From Anniella stebbinsi (lineage: Eukaryota; Chordata; Lepidosauria; Squamata; Anniellidae), in NCBI GenBank assembly GCA_029215795.1, contig JARDYH010000001.1:352866154-352930153 (forward strand): DNA of 64,000 bases. The letters run 5' to 3'. The notes beneath the pieces were generated by a model. That model was not told where the DNA came from. It did not search any database and was given only the letters and a program-made list of their open reading frames with translations. The position numbers were made by a program, and so were the translations under genes. Of this stretch, positions 1-11,593 are shown piece after piece. Position 1 is the stretch's first letter, and each line of letters opens with the position of its first letter.

Positions 1-339
1 AGGGATGTTCTTTGTGGGGGGGTTTTAAAGGGAAACATTTAAAATTGCAATAGATCTAAGGAGCATAGCTTTACAAAGGCTGTAAAGGTGCAGCAAATGA
101 TTTTAAAGAGCTGTAAAGAGCATACATTCATATATCTTCTTCTTCTTAAGGATCTATCATTACCGCTATTTTTCTTTTTGATGCCACTGCTCTAAATAAT
201 TGTACAGAAATACAGCTATACCATTCCCTCAAGTTCTTTAACCATGATGTTCCTCTTTTATATGAATATCAAATATTATCATTAAGCCAATAGATAAAAT
301 ATAAGTTATTTCACAGCATGGTGATGGTGATGATGACGG

Positions 340-468
340 TAGGATCTACACTACTGCTTTATAATGATTTATAACAGTCTTGACAACAGTTGGGCCCCAT
401 TACACATTCCTTGTATTGTTTTCAGACTGCTTTCAAAATGTTATATCCTGCTTGGTGTAGATCTGGCC
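340..468. mobile_element. Palindromic MITE-like element, monomer of the GATCTACAC family
   Basis: The left end reads AGGATCTACACTACTGC. The right end, reverse complemented, reads GGCCAGATCTACACC. The same two end types and the internal segment with GACAACAGTTGGGCCCC recur at 49178-49431, so this is a family and not a chance palindrome. It has no coding capacity. I could not see a clear target-site duplication, so the superfamily is left open. Confidence 0.6.
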
Positions 469-680
469 GGACTCTGTTACTAAGCTCAGGGTGAGAGAAC
501 AGCAGGACGGGGACGACGTCATGCGAGTCCAGCGCTGAAAAAGTGGATCAAAGTCGTGGCAGGTGTGCATCAAACCCTGCATGTGATGACGGAGAATGCG
601 CAATTGAAATAAACCACCTATTACTTCTGTTTTCCCTTGCCTCTTCTTCCCTTCCCTTCTTCTGTTGCTCCCTGTGTGAT
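469..680. other. No gene seen; short CpG-containing stretch
   Basis: Contains GACGACGTCATGCG and other CpGs unlike the AT-rich surroundings, then a pyrimidine-rich run. The small open frames on both strands here have no recognisable domain. Confidence 0.4.
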
Positions 681-775
681 TCATTTCAGATAGTAAGTTC
701 CTCAGGGCAGGGACCTGTCCTCTTGTAGTCTGCTATCAGTCCCTTGCACACTGATAGTGATATATAAATAAATAC
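681..775 (+). repeat. Retroposon 3' tail (L2-like, AGATxGTAAGxxCCTCAGGGCAGGGA type)
   Basis: The block TAGTAAGTTCCTCAGGGCAG followed by CTGTCCTCTTG and ending in a TATATAAATAAATA tail is a common vertebrate retroposon 3' end. A more decayed relative lies at 47560-47672. The 5' boundary is not clear. Confidence 0.45.
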
Positions 776-1164
776 CTTCCATCATAAAATATGATATTAA
801 ACGTGTAGATGTTATTCTTCTTCATTTTAGATTAATTTTTAAAACATTTTGCTCGACTAAGTGGGCCTGATTAATTGAGCAGTATAATTTGGAGAGGGGA
901 GGACTGTAACAATTTTTGACACATGCATTTATAAAAACTACAGAAGGAATGCACCATCTGTGTAGAGAGGGAAGAGAGAATGCCTCTTAAGAAGATGCTG
1001 GCTGTAGCATATACATGCAACATCTACAAACTAAGAAAGCATACTTATTTAGCAGGGTTGTTCTTTTTTCACATGCAAGTTCATGTGATTTTATTTGAGT
1101 TTATTTTTAAGTATATATTACATATATACACAGAGATGTACATGCATACTGCTTTACAGGAATA
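776..1164. other. No gene or recognisable repeat
   Basis: AT-rich downstream flank. A 77-codon open frame here has no domain or neighbouring signal and is taken as chance. Confidence 0.5.
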
Positions 1165-1715
1165 CATAGAACATAAGAAGAGCCCTGCTGGATCAGATCA
1201 AGGATCCATCTAGTCCAACATTCTGTTCACACAGTGGCCAAACAGCTGTCGACGGGAAAACACAAGCAGGACATGAGTGCAATAGCACCCTTCCACCCAT
1301 TTCTCCCAGCAAGTGGTAGCCATCACAACTAGTTGCCATTAATGCCTTATCCTCTGTGAATTTGTCCAATCCCCTTTTAAAGCAATCCAAATTGATGGCC
1401 ATCACCACATCTTGTGGTAGCAGGTTCAATAGTTTAACTATAGGCTATGTGAAGAAGTACTTTCTTTTATCTGTCCTGAATCTCCCACCAATCAGCTTTA
1501 TGGGATGATCCCGGGTTCTAGTATTATGAGAGAGGAGAAAAATGCCTCCCTGTCCACTGATTCCACAACATAATTTTATACATCTCTATCATGTCTGGCC
1601 TTACTTGCCTTTTTTCTAAGCCTAACAATACCAAATGTTGTAACCTTTCCACATAGGTGAATTACTGTAGTCCCTTGATCATTTTAGTAGCCCTTTCTTA
1701 CCCTTTTTGAACATA
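1165..1715 (-). mobile_element. CR1 LINE, 5'-truncated 3' portion
   Basis: Read on the plus strand it begins with the reversed CR1 3' end (AGCCCTGCTGGATCAGA), then the familiar CATCTAGTCCAACATTCTG, AATCCCCTTTTAAAGC and GAATCTCCCACCAATCAGC blocks. The element is inserted in minus orientation and covers only the 3' untranslated part and the end of the element body. It is moderately diverged and non-functional. Confidence 0.85.
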
Positions 1716-1893
1716 CAACCTCCCAAAGTGTTGGGAGAGGGAAAAATATATATTTGAATCTTATTATATGTAATACACATGTCAAGAATATAACAGAATA
1801 CTAAACATTCTGAAAAGCCTGGGTGAATAAATAAACATCTGCACCAGGTGCTGAGAAGATAAGAGAGATGGTGTTAGGTGAGCTTCCCAGGGA

Positions 1894-1922
1894 GTTTGTT
1901 TGTTTGTTTGTTTGTTTGTTTG
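1894..1922. repeat. (GTTT)n microsatellite
   Basis: About seven perfect GTTT units. It may be the tail of an unrecognised retroposon. Confidence 0.9.
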
Positions 1923-3752
1923 ACTAAAACACAGGATCAATTGATAGGCAGAGCAATCCTATGGAGATGGGGAAGGAAACATCTGTCACAGAACTGCCTT
2001 TTCCTAATCCCTGCTAGATTTGCGCCAGCCAGAGCAGTGGGATGGTTTCTTCCCCATTTCCCCCCATTTTCTTGTAAATGTTCTTTGTTTTCTTGAAAAT
2101 GTCCATCCCATTGCCCCCAACGTGATGGACTGGTGTAAATTCAGGGCTGGTGTAAATCCCCCCCCCCCCCATGTCAGTGGTATGTCTGGAGAATGAGAGG
2201 GCTTTAGATCCATCAGATTCTGAGTCTCCCTGGATCTGCCCAAAGACCCGCCCCCGTCCTTACCGCCATTAGAACAACAACAGCAGGACAACCACATTGG
2301 TGGAAAGCTCCTCCACCATCTAGAGAGGACCTCTGAGAGCAGACTGCCTTCTCTGCAGATTATCCTATGGCCCCTGGGACACCATCCCAAGAACCACAGG
2401 ACTGCACTGCTAAGCAGTTCACAGCCATAATTCATCTCTTTGTTGGATTAAAATGGTGCCCCTGGCCCATGCATTAGTCTTTTAACTTGCAAAAAAAGCA
2501 GATCACAGGATCCATCTTCGTAGACATATTTCTTTTCTCTTACACAGAGGGAACCTGCTTTTCTAAAATGCCTTTAATTGGGTGACATCATTAATGGCAG
2601 CATATCCTAAGAAGATAACATCACTCCATCCTTGGGTTTTTCTTGTGCTTTCCCCCGTCCCACACTATCACTGATTTGCAAGACACTCCATGTGAGATTG
2701 TCATGAGTAATGACTCTGATGATGGTTCAAAACCAGGATCTGGCATTATTAGAAGAATGTCTAAGGAAGAGAACTGGAGCAAGAAGGAGGATAAATATTT
2801 TTAATTATCCTATTAAATCCTTCTGACACTCCACAGATAGGAAGTAAGAAAGCCTGCAATTAAGACAACGAAAGCTGTGTCAGGCCATAATGGACCAATA
2901 CAGAATTGTATTTGTAGTATAAGAATATCAAGGTTTCTAATGTCATCAATTTCTATCAAGGAATGTAACACATGCTGATTTGTTCATGTATAAATATTCC
3001 TTTAGAAATACTAATTAGCAAACTGAAGACCAAGGGCAGACATGTTTCATAGATCTGGTGAGAAAAAGAGTCAATTTGATCACAGATCCCTCCATGTGGA
3101 GTACATCTCTTAATCCTTTCATATCTACATTATAAAAGAATCTACCTGTCCCCCCTGATTCCGTTTCAGGATATTTTCTTCAGGCTTCACATCAGTTAGA
3201 TCTGTGTGAAACGTCCTATTTATGTTATTGTTCAAGATGTTGTTTGGGCAGAAGGGTTAATTGGAAGCTAACCAGTTGTATATTACAAAGAAAATGTTGA
3301 CAATAAAACAAGAGACAGGAAATCAATATGATGTCAGACAAATTAATTATCAATGGTGTACAGAGTTAAAAATAATGGAATGAGATCATCCACTTAGTTC
3401 GTTTTGATGGACTACATTTCTATGAGCCTTTTTTCAGTTTATAGCTTCCACAGCCACTTTCAGTAACAAGAATCCCTATCTAGGTAAAGAAAGTTTTTGA
3501 AGACCTACTTGACATCCAAATGCCTAGTTCTAAATACAGGCCCACCTTTCATTTCCCCTCTCTCCAACATTTCCATGTCGATAACCTTATGCTTTCATCA
3601 GTGACACATGAATTCTCCCCTTCCATTCCCCCAACCCCAACATTCCTTAAATAAACACACATGTACATCCCTACATATACATCACTGGATTACCCAGTTT
3701 TTTATTGGACTGAAAAGCATGATGTGAGGTTATATGAAATGCCTGATGTCTG
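1923..3752. other. Downstream flank, no gene seen
   Basis: Mostly unique AT-rich sequence. A C-run lies at about 2157-2170. A 143-codon minus-strand frame (2004-2435) overlaps that homopolymer and has no domain, so it is not annotated. Confidence 0.5.
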
Positions 3753-3950
3753 GGGGATGGCAACAATTCAGTGGTAGAGCACATGCTTGCATGCAGGGGT
3801 CCCAAATTCAATTCCTAGCATCTCCAGTTAGAGCTCGGAAAGACCCCTGTCTAAAACTCTGGAGAGCTGCTGCAAGCCTGTGTAGACAACACTGAGCTAG
3901 ATGGACCCCTGTTCTGACTTGGTATAATGCAGCTACCTCCGTTCCTATGA
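3753..3950 (+). mobile_element. tRNA-derived SINE, near full length
   Basis: The head has a tRNA-like A box (TTCAGTGGTAGAGCA) and B box (AAATTCAATTCCTAGC). The body has CTCCAGTTAGAGCTCGGAAAG and CTGGAGAGCTGCTGC, and the 3' end has GAGCTAGATGGACC then CTGACTTGGTATAATGCAG. The same family recurs at 4790, 26073 and 29684. The tRNA-like part is not a tRNA gene: it continues into the SINE body and does not fold cleanly. Confidence 0.8.
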
Positions 3951-4789
3951 TGGCTCTTTCCCACATTTTAATCACCACCTGACGCTGCCAGTAATTAGCA
4001 TGATGTTTCCTTTTTGTTTGTTTCTTTACCCCTCCTCTGCAAACAGTCACCCTCCAAGTCCAGAGGTAAGGGAATGTTTAGAGGCAAGAATGTCTAGAGG
4101 CAAAAAAGGGCAAGGGAAGAGGGACGGACCTAGCGTGCACATCCCCCCTCCCCCTCCGTGCATGTAAAGAGTACATACAAAGAGAATGCTTGAACAGGGC
4201 TCTATTCTGAACATGATTTTCTAGATCCCCTTCAGGCCAGCTTTGGGGTTGGTTTTAGGACTGAAACTGCTTTGGTCACCATGTGGGATGAGATTTGCTA
4301 AGAGAGAAGGGGGGAGTGCAATTCTGTTGGTTCTGTTGAACCTCTAAGCAACATTCGATTCCATCTGGATTGGGAGTTTTACAGTGGGGCCATTCGTATT
4401 TAATGGCTGTTTCAGAAGGTGGTGCTGAGGGATTATTGCTCTGTTTCTGGCAAGTAGGTTCCTCAGGGCACAACTTTATCCCTCATACCATTAGTCTAAT
4501 TGTTAGAGCGCCGCATTTGCCAGTTGTGGCAGGTGACATCATCACCCGGCGCAAGCGGGAAAGCGGCCGGCCAACATCGAGGAGGTAGGACACCGTGGAG
4601 GACAATGGGGGACGACACGGATGAAGCTGCAGGTAAGCAGGGCGATTGGGGGGAGGGAAGGAAAGAGCAGGGAGAGTGGGAGAGAGGGCTCTGCATGGAC
4701 CCAGAGCAGATCGGGATGGTGGATCTGCTCTGGCCCGAACTGCTTCAGATTCGGGATTCGGCTCCGGATCCGGTCACAGCCCTAATTTA
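3951..4789. other. No gene; contains a GC- and CpG-rich patch
   Basis: From about 4500 to 4650 the sequence is unusually CpG-rich (GAGCGCCGCATTTGCC, CGGCGCAAGCGGGAAAGCGG) and then purine-rich. Overlapping open frames of 65-96 codons exist on both strands without domains. It could be a decayed transposon piece or a small CpG patch. I cannot assign it. Confidence 0.4.
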
Positions 4790-4935
4790 GACCAGTACTA
4801 TCTACTCTGGCTGGCCACATGTCTCCAGAGCCTTGGGCAGAAGTTCCTTCTCATCGCCTATTCCCTGATGCTTTTTAAACCTGGAGATGCCAGAGATTGG
4901 ACCGGGAACTTTCTGCCTAGAAAGTATGTTCCTGT
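4790..4935 (-). mobile_element. tRNA-derived SINE fragment, reversed
   Basis: Reads as the reverse of the SINE at 3753: CTACTCTGGCTGGCCAC, GTCTCCAGAGCC, ACCTGGAGATGCCAGAGATT and GACCGGGAACTTTCTGC. It is more diverged than the 3753 copy. Confidence 0.65.
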
Positions 4936-5879
4936 CCTGCTTCTTAGGGATATATGGGACTCAAAGTTACATGGGACACAAACAAGCAACTGGTGCACTT
5001 TTACAAGCCAGAGATTCTCCATGTCCATCTTCCCACAAATCATGAGCACCAATGTTCTGCACCAGCTGAAGCTCCCAGATAGCTTTTTGGGCAGGCCAAA
5101 CGTAGATAAACAGATTTCTTTTAGGGCTGAAGGGAAAACCCCCCCCAAGACAAAACAAGCTATTTCAAATTACTCTCCTCTCATTTCTCTTCCCCACCTC
5201 ATTTATCATTTTCAAGAGGCAAAACTATTTGTATTTTTTAAAATGCATATTATGTAAGCATGTTTGTTCCCAGATTGAGCGTTGGAGTGCCAACATGCAC
5301 CAAGGGAACACAGAGACGCTGGCACAACCTTAATGATCGGATGCATTTATATCCAACCAAAAAAGAGTGAGGGAAGAAAAAGCGTGTCAGTTACATCTCC
5401 TTTCAACAGTTCCTGTAATAAGTTCCTCTTCTAAGATTCTCAATAACTGATCACACTGGCAAAGTGTACATAGAGTGGACAAACTGGTGCAAGTTCATAT
5501 CTAATTTGGACAATCAAAACAAGAGCTTTGTGGAGACTTTGTTGATAACCACCTGGTTGTAGCATCGGTCACCAGCTTGTGCCAACAAACATTGGCTCCT
5601 TCCTTCCAGAACTGTCTCCAGCAATGACCATCCCACCTGGTCGTTCCAAATATTTCTTATGTAACAGTTTGGAAGAATTAATGCCAGAATTTGCTTATTT
5701 TCCTCTTCCCACCTGTTCTCCAGGGCCCTACCATTGGGCAGAGTGAGACGGTTGCCGCAGGCAACATGGTGAGAGGTAGCAGCAAAGTGTTGGAGGAGAG
5801 AGAAGTTTTTGTACAATCAGTTTTTGTACAAAGAATGGGAGAGGGCACCTCTCGTCTTTCGCTTCCAGGAGAAAAATGT
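4936..5879. other. No gene seen
   Basis: Mixed-composition flank. A segment near 5740-5780 (GAGTGAGACGGTTGCCGCAGG) resembles a common squamate interspersed repeat, but I could not delimit it. Confidence 0.4.
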
Positions 5880-5990
5880 CTTGGGCCAAACCTGTTCTTT
5901 TTTATTTTGTATCGTATCTCTTAGATTGCAAGCTGTCATTATAAAATGTAATCTGCCTTGAGTACTTTGGCAGGAAGGACAGATATAAAT
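5880..5990 (+). mobile_element. L2-like LINE 3' tail remnant
   Basis: TTTTTATTTTGTATCGTAT, TAGATTGCAAGCTG and AATCTGCCTTGAGTAC ending in GATATAAAT is the pattern of L2-clade 3' ends. It directly abuts the reversed CR1 that follows. Confidence 0.5.
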
Positions 5991-6522
5991 CATAGAATGA
6001 TAGAATTGTTGAGTTGGAAGGGACCGAAGGATCATCTAGTCCAACCCTCTGCAATGTGCAGGAAAACCAATTAAACCATCCATGGGGGGGGGGGGGCTGT
6101 CCACACTCTTATAAACCTCCAGAGATGGAGAACCCACAACCTCTGTAGGTAGACTGTTCCATTGTTGTGTCAGAAAGTTTTTTCCTTATATTTAATCACA
6201 ATCTAGATAGCTGTAACTTATACACATTATTTTGGGTCCTAATTTATGTGGCCATGGAAAATAGTTCTGGACCATCTTCCCTGTGGCATCTTTTTATTTA
6301 CCTGAACACCACTAACATGTCTCCCCTCCATCTTCTTTTCTCCAGACTGAACATCCCCAGTTCTTTCAGCCTGTCCTCATAGGGCATATCCTCAAGTGCC
6401 TGTATCATCTTTGTTGCCCTCCTCTGAACCTGTTCTAACTTGTCAATGTCCTTCTGGAAATGTGGTGTTCAGAATCATACGCAATATTCCAGGTGTGGTC
6501 TCACTAGTACCAAGTAGAAAGG
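5991..6522 (-). mobile_element. CR1 LINE, 5'-truncated
   Basis: Starts with the reversed CR1 terminus ATAGAATGATAGAATTG, then GAGTTGGAAGGGACC, CATCTAGTCCAACCC, a G10 run, GTTCCATTGTTGTG and TTCTTTTCTCCAGACTGAACA, and ends in AGGTGTGGTCTCACTAG. These are CR1 3' blocks in inverted orientation. There is no open frame for reverse transcriptase. Confidence 0.9.
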
Positions 6523-6965
6523 AATAAGGACTTCATGCATAGGAAGTAAATGAAGGAAGTAAGTACACAATCATATTAATAACTTTTGGGAAAAGACTCC
6601 AAATAGCCACATCTGCATGGCAGAAGATGGAATTTCTTACTATGTGTATACCTGAGGCAGAGGCTCTTTTTTACTGTGCACACTGGCCTGATCACATGGA
6701 AACTCTTTGGTGGTGAACTGGAGACTCACCATATGATTGGGACTGGATGTGCACTCAAAGGCTTACAGATGGGGCAACCCCACATGGAACACTGCCATGC
6801 AGAAACAGTTTTTGACAGCCTCTTCACTGGGGTTGTAACATTTTAATCAGCCCTTAGGCATTGATCACTAGATTGTGGATTGTGGCCCTGCCTGTACAAT
6901 ATGTATTGACTGGCACTTACTTATGAATAGATTATTTTCCAAATTGTGTCATACAATAGTGTCGT
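6523..6965. other. No gene seen
   Basis: Unique-looking AT-rich flank between two CR1 copies. No repeat is recognised. Confidence 0.45.
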
Positions 6966-7508
6966 CATAAATACATAAAAAGAGCCATACTGGATCATAC
7001 CAAAAAACTGTGTAACCCAGCATTCTGTTCCCACATTAGCCAACCAAATGCCTATGGGAAGCCCAGAAGCAGAACATGAGTGCAATAGCACATTTCCACT
7101 CGTGTTACCCCAATAAACTGGTATACTCCCTCTGATACTGGAGGCAATGTAGAGCCAGTGTGGCATAGTGGCTAAAGTGTTGTACTGAGAGCTGGGAGAG
7201 CCGGGTTCTAGTCCCCACTTGACTCTGAAAACCCGCTGGGTGACTTTGAGCCAGTCACAGACTCTCAGCCCAACCTACCTCACGGGGTTGTTGTTGTGAG
7301 AATAAAATGGAGAGGAGGGAGTTATGTATGCCACCTTGGGTTCCTTGGGATATAAATGCAATAATAAATAATAATTGTGATGAGTAGCTACAGATAGCCT
7401 TATCCTCTATTGATTTGTCTAACCCCCTTTTAAAGCTGTCCAGGTTGGCAGCCATGACTACTTATTGTGGCAGCGAATGCCATACTTTGACTATGTGCTT
7501 TGTAAGAA
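6966..7508 (-). mobile_element. CR1 LINE interrupted by a SINE
   Basis: Left part 6966-7148 has AGAGCCATACTGGATCATACC, CCAGCATTCTGTTCCCAC and TGATACTGGAGGCAAT. Right part from about 7375 resumes with GTAGCTACAGATAGCC and AACCCCCTTTTAAAGCTG. Together they match the CR1 3' region in minus orientation, with the SINE at 7149-7374 between them. The CR1 is therefore older than the SINE. Confidence 0.8.
7149..7374 (+). mobile_element. Sauria-type tRNA-derived SINE nested in CR1
   Basis: Head GAGCCAGTGTGGCATAGTGG and GAGCCGGGTTCTAGTCCCC gives tRNA-like A and B boxes. The body has GGGTGACTTTGAGCCAGTCAC and CCTACCTCACGGGGTTGTTG. The tail runs GATATAAATGCAATAATAAATAA. It belongs to a different SINE family from the one at 3753. 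Confidence 0.8.
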
Positions 7509-9617
7509 CGGGTAGGGAAACATTTTACTGGATTGTTTTAGGTAGGTTCCGTCCCTTCAACCAGGAGTGACAGGGCAATCTTTTTGGGGAATAAAGGGGT
7601 ATCTATCACTAGAAAGTGCATGACTCTATGGCAAAGTCTTCAGCAGGATTCCTGCACCATAAAGTCCTTTCTAGTTGTATGTATCTAAATGCCAAATAGT
7701 CATTTGCTCGATATGCCTATGCATCATGTTTTTCATTATCTAATTACAGGTGTGAAGGAATGGAACACGGTGAATATCTCTTGGAACACAGGTCTATCTT
7801 TTCCCTTCCCATCCTCAGTGGATCCAAAATCATCACTATCATCACATAGCTAGAATCCTTAGAAAATGTATTCTGCTGTGCACACAATGGCATGGGGATG
7901 GGCCCATACACATTGGCCTCGCCCTCTAGATCCTCATGCATGCCAGCCTCGACTTCCTTAGTCCCAGACCTCTCTGCATTGAACAGGGAGGTCTGAGGGT
8001 GTGTTTTACTAATGGTCACTTGGCTCACAGACCCACGGTTCCCAGGCTGTAAAGGGAAAGCCATCTGGACTCTGCTCTGTTATTCCCTCCAGGCTCATTG
8101 CCTGCACTGATAGGCAGGCAATGAGAAATATAGAGTTCCTGATAGGGAAGGGGGAAAGTTCCTCTGGGGGTGTGGGAGGAATTTTCAGAGGTTACCACCA
8201 CGAACTGTCCCAATTCAGGAGGCTTGGCTGGAGGGGGCCATGGTCAAAAGCAAAGCTTAGCCCCAGGTGTGATTGTGGAGCCTAGGTGGGTATTCAGCAC
8301 TCCTGGCTCCAGTGCTGTTGTAGGTGGGGGGCAACATGACCCTTGGTCAGAAAATCAGCTCTATCGTTCACCTGAGCTAGGTGGTACCAGTTCACATATT
8401 TTACTGAAGCAGTGTGGAATCCATGGGGAAGCCTCAATACCTGTGCTCTGGTACCATATAAATTGACCCAAGATTCTATATATTTCATACGTAGATTGCC
8501 AGGCAACATACAGAAGTTAATATACAAATTGTCAGGTTAAGGATAAATTATCGTGAAGTTGCTCCCCACTTGAAAACTCTTCACCCTGATAGGGTAGCCA
8601 TGTGTGCTACATTTCAGAAGACAGTCCTCTATTTGAAGATGCCCTTTCTTTGAAGGGCTGTCAAGTCCATGTCTAATTTAAAGAGAAAGAACCATGGAAA
8701 GGGAGAGCAGGGGCTGGTCTTGATGATGCCTATCAACACTTAGCACCTAGACAACAGGCTGATCTGAAGCAGAGGTCTTCTGGTCACGGTTTCCCCCCCC
8801 CCCACACTTTCCCATGATGAAGTGTATTGTACTACTATTTAAATTATAGTGATAATATCTAGTGATAGCCATGCTTCTATGCAATTATGTAGAGCAGCGG
8901 CTTCAAAAACAAAAATAGCTGTAATGATAGCTAACGTCCGATAGGAGAAGGCACCCTAAGAAAATAATGCCTAAATTTGCATTTATTTGCACAATTCTAA
9001 AGTTACACACATGCGTATTTTATGCATATTTTATCCATGCCCTCTTTAGTCCTCTTGTTTTGGTGCTGAATTTCCTCTTTTCTGGAAATGCATAAGTGGT
9101 CACACTTTAGCTGAGATACCCCGAACTAGTGTGGGATCTTCCTACACAAATATTCCAAACTTAAATATATTTACGCAGAAATGAATGGAATTTATTTGAA
9201 TGGAATTTACATCTATGTAATCAATTTAAAATTGCAGCTTTAATCTGTCTTAACACATAAACTACTCACTGGAATGTGTGAACCCCTACATGGTTGTGTT
9301 AAATTAGGAAGTAATATATCTCAGTAATTCTGAACAACAAATGGGAGCTCAACAGAATTTTGCAGTGCACAATGCTCCTGGTTGGGGTTCCAGCCAACCA
9401 ACTATGTCTTTTTCCAAGATGCTCCATTAGATTCCCCTTCCACTTGGTTTTTTGCCCTTCCCCCTCCAGCAGTCATGGTCATCAAACATGCTTAACCCAC
9501 ACTTGGCTGTTTTGGGGGGTCCCCCCCCCACTGGGACTGGGAATTTCTAAAGGTTTTTTGTACTTCTTTAAACCTTGGGAGTTCCCCCAAGCCTGCTAAT
9601 AATATCTCTCTCTTATG
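7509..9617. other. Downstream flank, no gene seen
   Basis: Includes a C-run at about 8792-8803 and AT-rich TTTGCATTTATTTGC-like sequence near 8975-9030. Several open frames of 60-106 codons on both strands lack domains and are treated as chance. Confidence 0.45.
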
Positions 9618-10062
9618 CATAGAATCATAGAATAGTAGAGTTGGAAGGGACCAATAATAATAATAATAATAATAATATATTTATTTATTTATCAGCCGCC
9701 TCTCCCAACGGATCGAGGTGGGGAACAACACCAAACACAGGATCCAACCCCCTGCTCAGTGCAGGAATCTATCTTAAAGCATCCCTGACAGATGATTGTC
9801 CACCTGCCTCTTGAATGCCTCTAGTGTGGTAGAAGCCCACCATCTCCCTAGGTAATTGGTTCCATTGTCGTATTGCTCTAACAGTCAGGAAGTTTTTCCT
9901 GATGTCCAGCCGGAATCTGGCTTCCTGTAACTTGAGCCCATTATTCCGTGTCCTGCATTCTGGGTTGACCAAGAAGAGATCCTGGCCCTCCTCTGTCTTC
10001 AAGTATTTGAAGAGTGCTATTATGTCTCCCCCTCAGTTGTCTCTTCTCCAGGCTAAACATGT
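9618..10062 (-). mobile_element. CR1 LINE interrupted by an L2 tail
   Basis: Begins with reversed terminus CATAGAATCATAGAATAG and AGTTGGAAGGGACC, is broken at 9653-9738, then resumes GATCCAACCCCCTGCTCAG, CAGGAAGTTTTTCCTGATG and TTCTCCAGGCTAAACATG. Minus orientation, truncated. An open frame in its body (9769-10002, minus) is part of the repeat and not a host gene. Confidence 0.87.
9653..9738 (-). mobile_element. Short L2-clade 3' end nested in CR1
   Basis: (AAT)n, then ATATTTATTTATTTATC, GCCGCCTCTCCCAACGGATC and GAGGTGGGGAACAACACC. The last blocks match the 3' end of the longer L2 copies at 33741 and 57421. Only about 60 bp of element body was copied, so it is an extremely 5'-truncated insertion. 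Confidence 0.75.
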
Positions 10063-10141
10063 CACACAAGATCCACAATTGAAGAATGGGCTTGTTTTTA
10101 CTATGTAGGATAATGAAATGAACAAATACCTATGAAAAAAC

Positions 10142-10565
10142 AACTTGGGACCAGGATACCTGAGAGAGCGCCTTCTTACCAACCTGCCTGGTCACTGAAG
10201 TCATCTGAGGGCATGTTCCTGTTGGTTCCACATGGAACTGTGGTCCAATTGGAGTCCACCAGAAGAGGAGTCTTCAGTGTGGTGGCTCCCTTCCTTTGGA
10301 ATGCCCTGCCTTTGGAGGTCAGGCAGACACGAATGTTGTATTGCTTCCGGTGCCTCCTGAAATTGTTGTTGTTTCAAGAAGCTTTCCTTGAATGACTGGC
10401 CACGGTTTTATCAGAGCATTGTTCCTTTAAAAATGTAATTGTTATTTTTTTAAAGTATTTTTAAATATTTTAATAGCATCATTCTTTGATGCTATTTGTT
10501 CTTCACCGCTCTGAAATATTTTTTGATGGGGAGTGATATATAAATATTGTAAATAAATAAATAAG
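10142..10565 (+). mobile_element. Decayed L2-clade LINE 3' end
   Basis: A broken frame reads residues such as VFSVVAPFLWNALPLEVR and SLKSSEGMFLLVP. This is the C-terminal, post-reverse-transcriptase region of L2-clade ORF2. It is followed by a tail with GGGGAGTGATATATAAAT and (AAAT)n. It carries frameshifts and stops. Confidence 0.7.
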
Positions 10566-10689
10566 AAATATGAAGTATTGAAAAGCAAATTAACTACCAA
10601 AAATGTGCTTTTTAAAAGCTGAACGGATTTGGAAAAAGAAACTTTTGAAATTTTTATTTTGATAGATTTGACATTTACTTCCAACATGC

Positions 10690-11420
10690 ATTTCAGTGCT
10701 CATTAAAATCAGGGACTGATCCTCAGCTGATGCAAGTCAACCAGAAAGCCAAAAGAAGGAGGGGGAAAAAAGAGAACTAAAAATAGTCAGTAGGGAGGTG
10801 AGAAACAGAGAGAGACGGAGTGGAAGTATTATTTAAGTTAAATGCTACAATGCAGCCCTGTCAATTCATTGCTCTGTGGCTTACTGTTTACCCAAGACAA
10901 AGGCAAAACAAAGTGAGTTTCCTACACTTCTTTTTAGCATTTGAGCAAACAATTGTGTTTAATATTAGAAGCCAGTCCGCATGTGGTTGCTTAGGAATGA
11001 ATAACATTCCTTGATGCCCTCTGATATGCACCAGATTGCTCTGGGATGTTTTTGTGCATTCGACTTGAGCAGTTACCAGGGTCTGGAGTCCACAAGAACA
11101 TGACATTGTAATCTTGGTCATGTTTTATTTATATGGAGCAGCGCAGCCGATAGGGTGTGTTAACAAACAAAGATGATTGCTTCAGGGGCAGGCGCTCGTC
11201 CTGAGGTAATTAAGACAAAGTAGCTTCCCTGGTCAGGAGATACCCACTGCAAAGAACCTTTTTTCTTTGCTAAAATGATCCACCTCAGCCAGGCCAAGAG
11301 GGCTAAATCAGAAGAAACACATTTGTGTTTTATCGTTGCTTAAAAGGTACATCATTAAAGGGCAAAGGCATAAATTATATTTCTTAAAATCCATATAGCC
11401 TTAAAAGAAAATGCCAGACT
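10690..11420. promoter_or_regulatory. Candidate conserved non-coding element in the BCL11B downstream flank
   Basis: More than 700 bp without recognisable repeat. Composition is balanced, with TAATTA at 11207-11212 and two ACAAAG sites (11167-11172 and 11215-11220), plus several isolated CpGs. The BCL11B flank in other vertebrates is a gene desert rich in enhancers, which makes this a reasonable candidate. Conservation was not tested. Confidence 0.35.
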
Positions 11421-11579
11421 CCAAGATATGGCTGGATGTGCATCTTGGAGGAAAAAAAGACAAGAGAGAAATATTTAGGATAACTCTAAATAAAAACCCT
11501 TAACCGAATTACTAAGTAACATTATTTCACAATATAGATTATGATGTATTTTAAAGTCTGTTCATCCTCACCCTCCTGC

Positions 11580-11593
11580 AAAAAAAAAAAAAA
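11580..11593. repeat. A14 homopolymer
   Basis: Uninterrupted A-run. It may be a retroposon tail, but no body is recognised before it. Confidence 0.8.

Noticed and set aside
3753..3830. tRNA gene
   Set aside because: A and B box-like words are present, but the sequence continues into a SINE body and other copies in the window are diverged retroposons. The same applies at 7149.
4646..5257. 203-codon plus-strand frame
   Set aside because: Part of it overlaps a reversed SINE and the rest has no domain. Length is within chance for GC-rich then mixed sequence.
9769..10002. Protein-coding frame of 77 codons
   Set aside because: It lies wholly inside a truncated CR1 copy; similar frames occur in any copy of the repeat.
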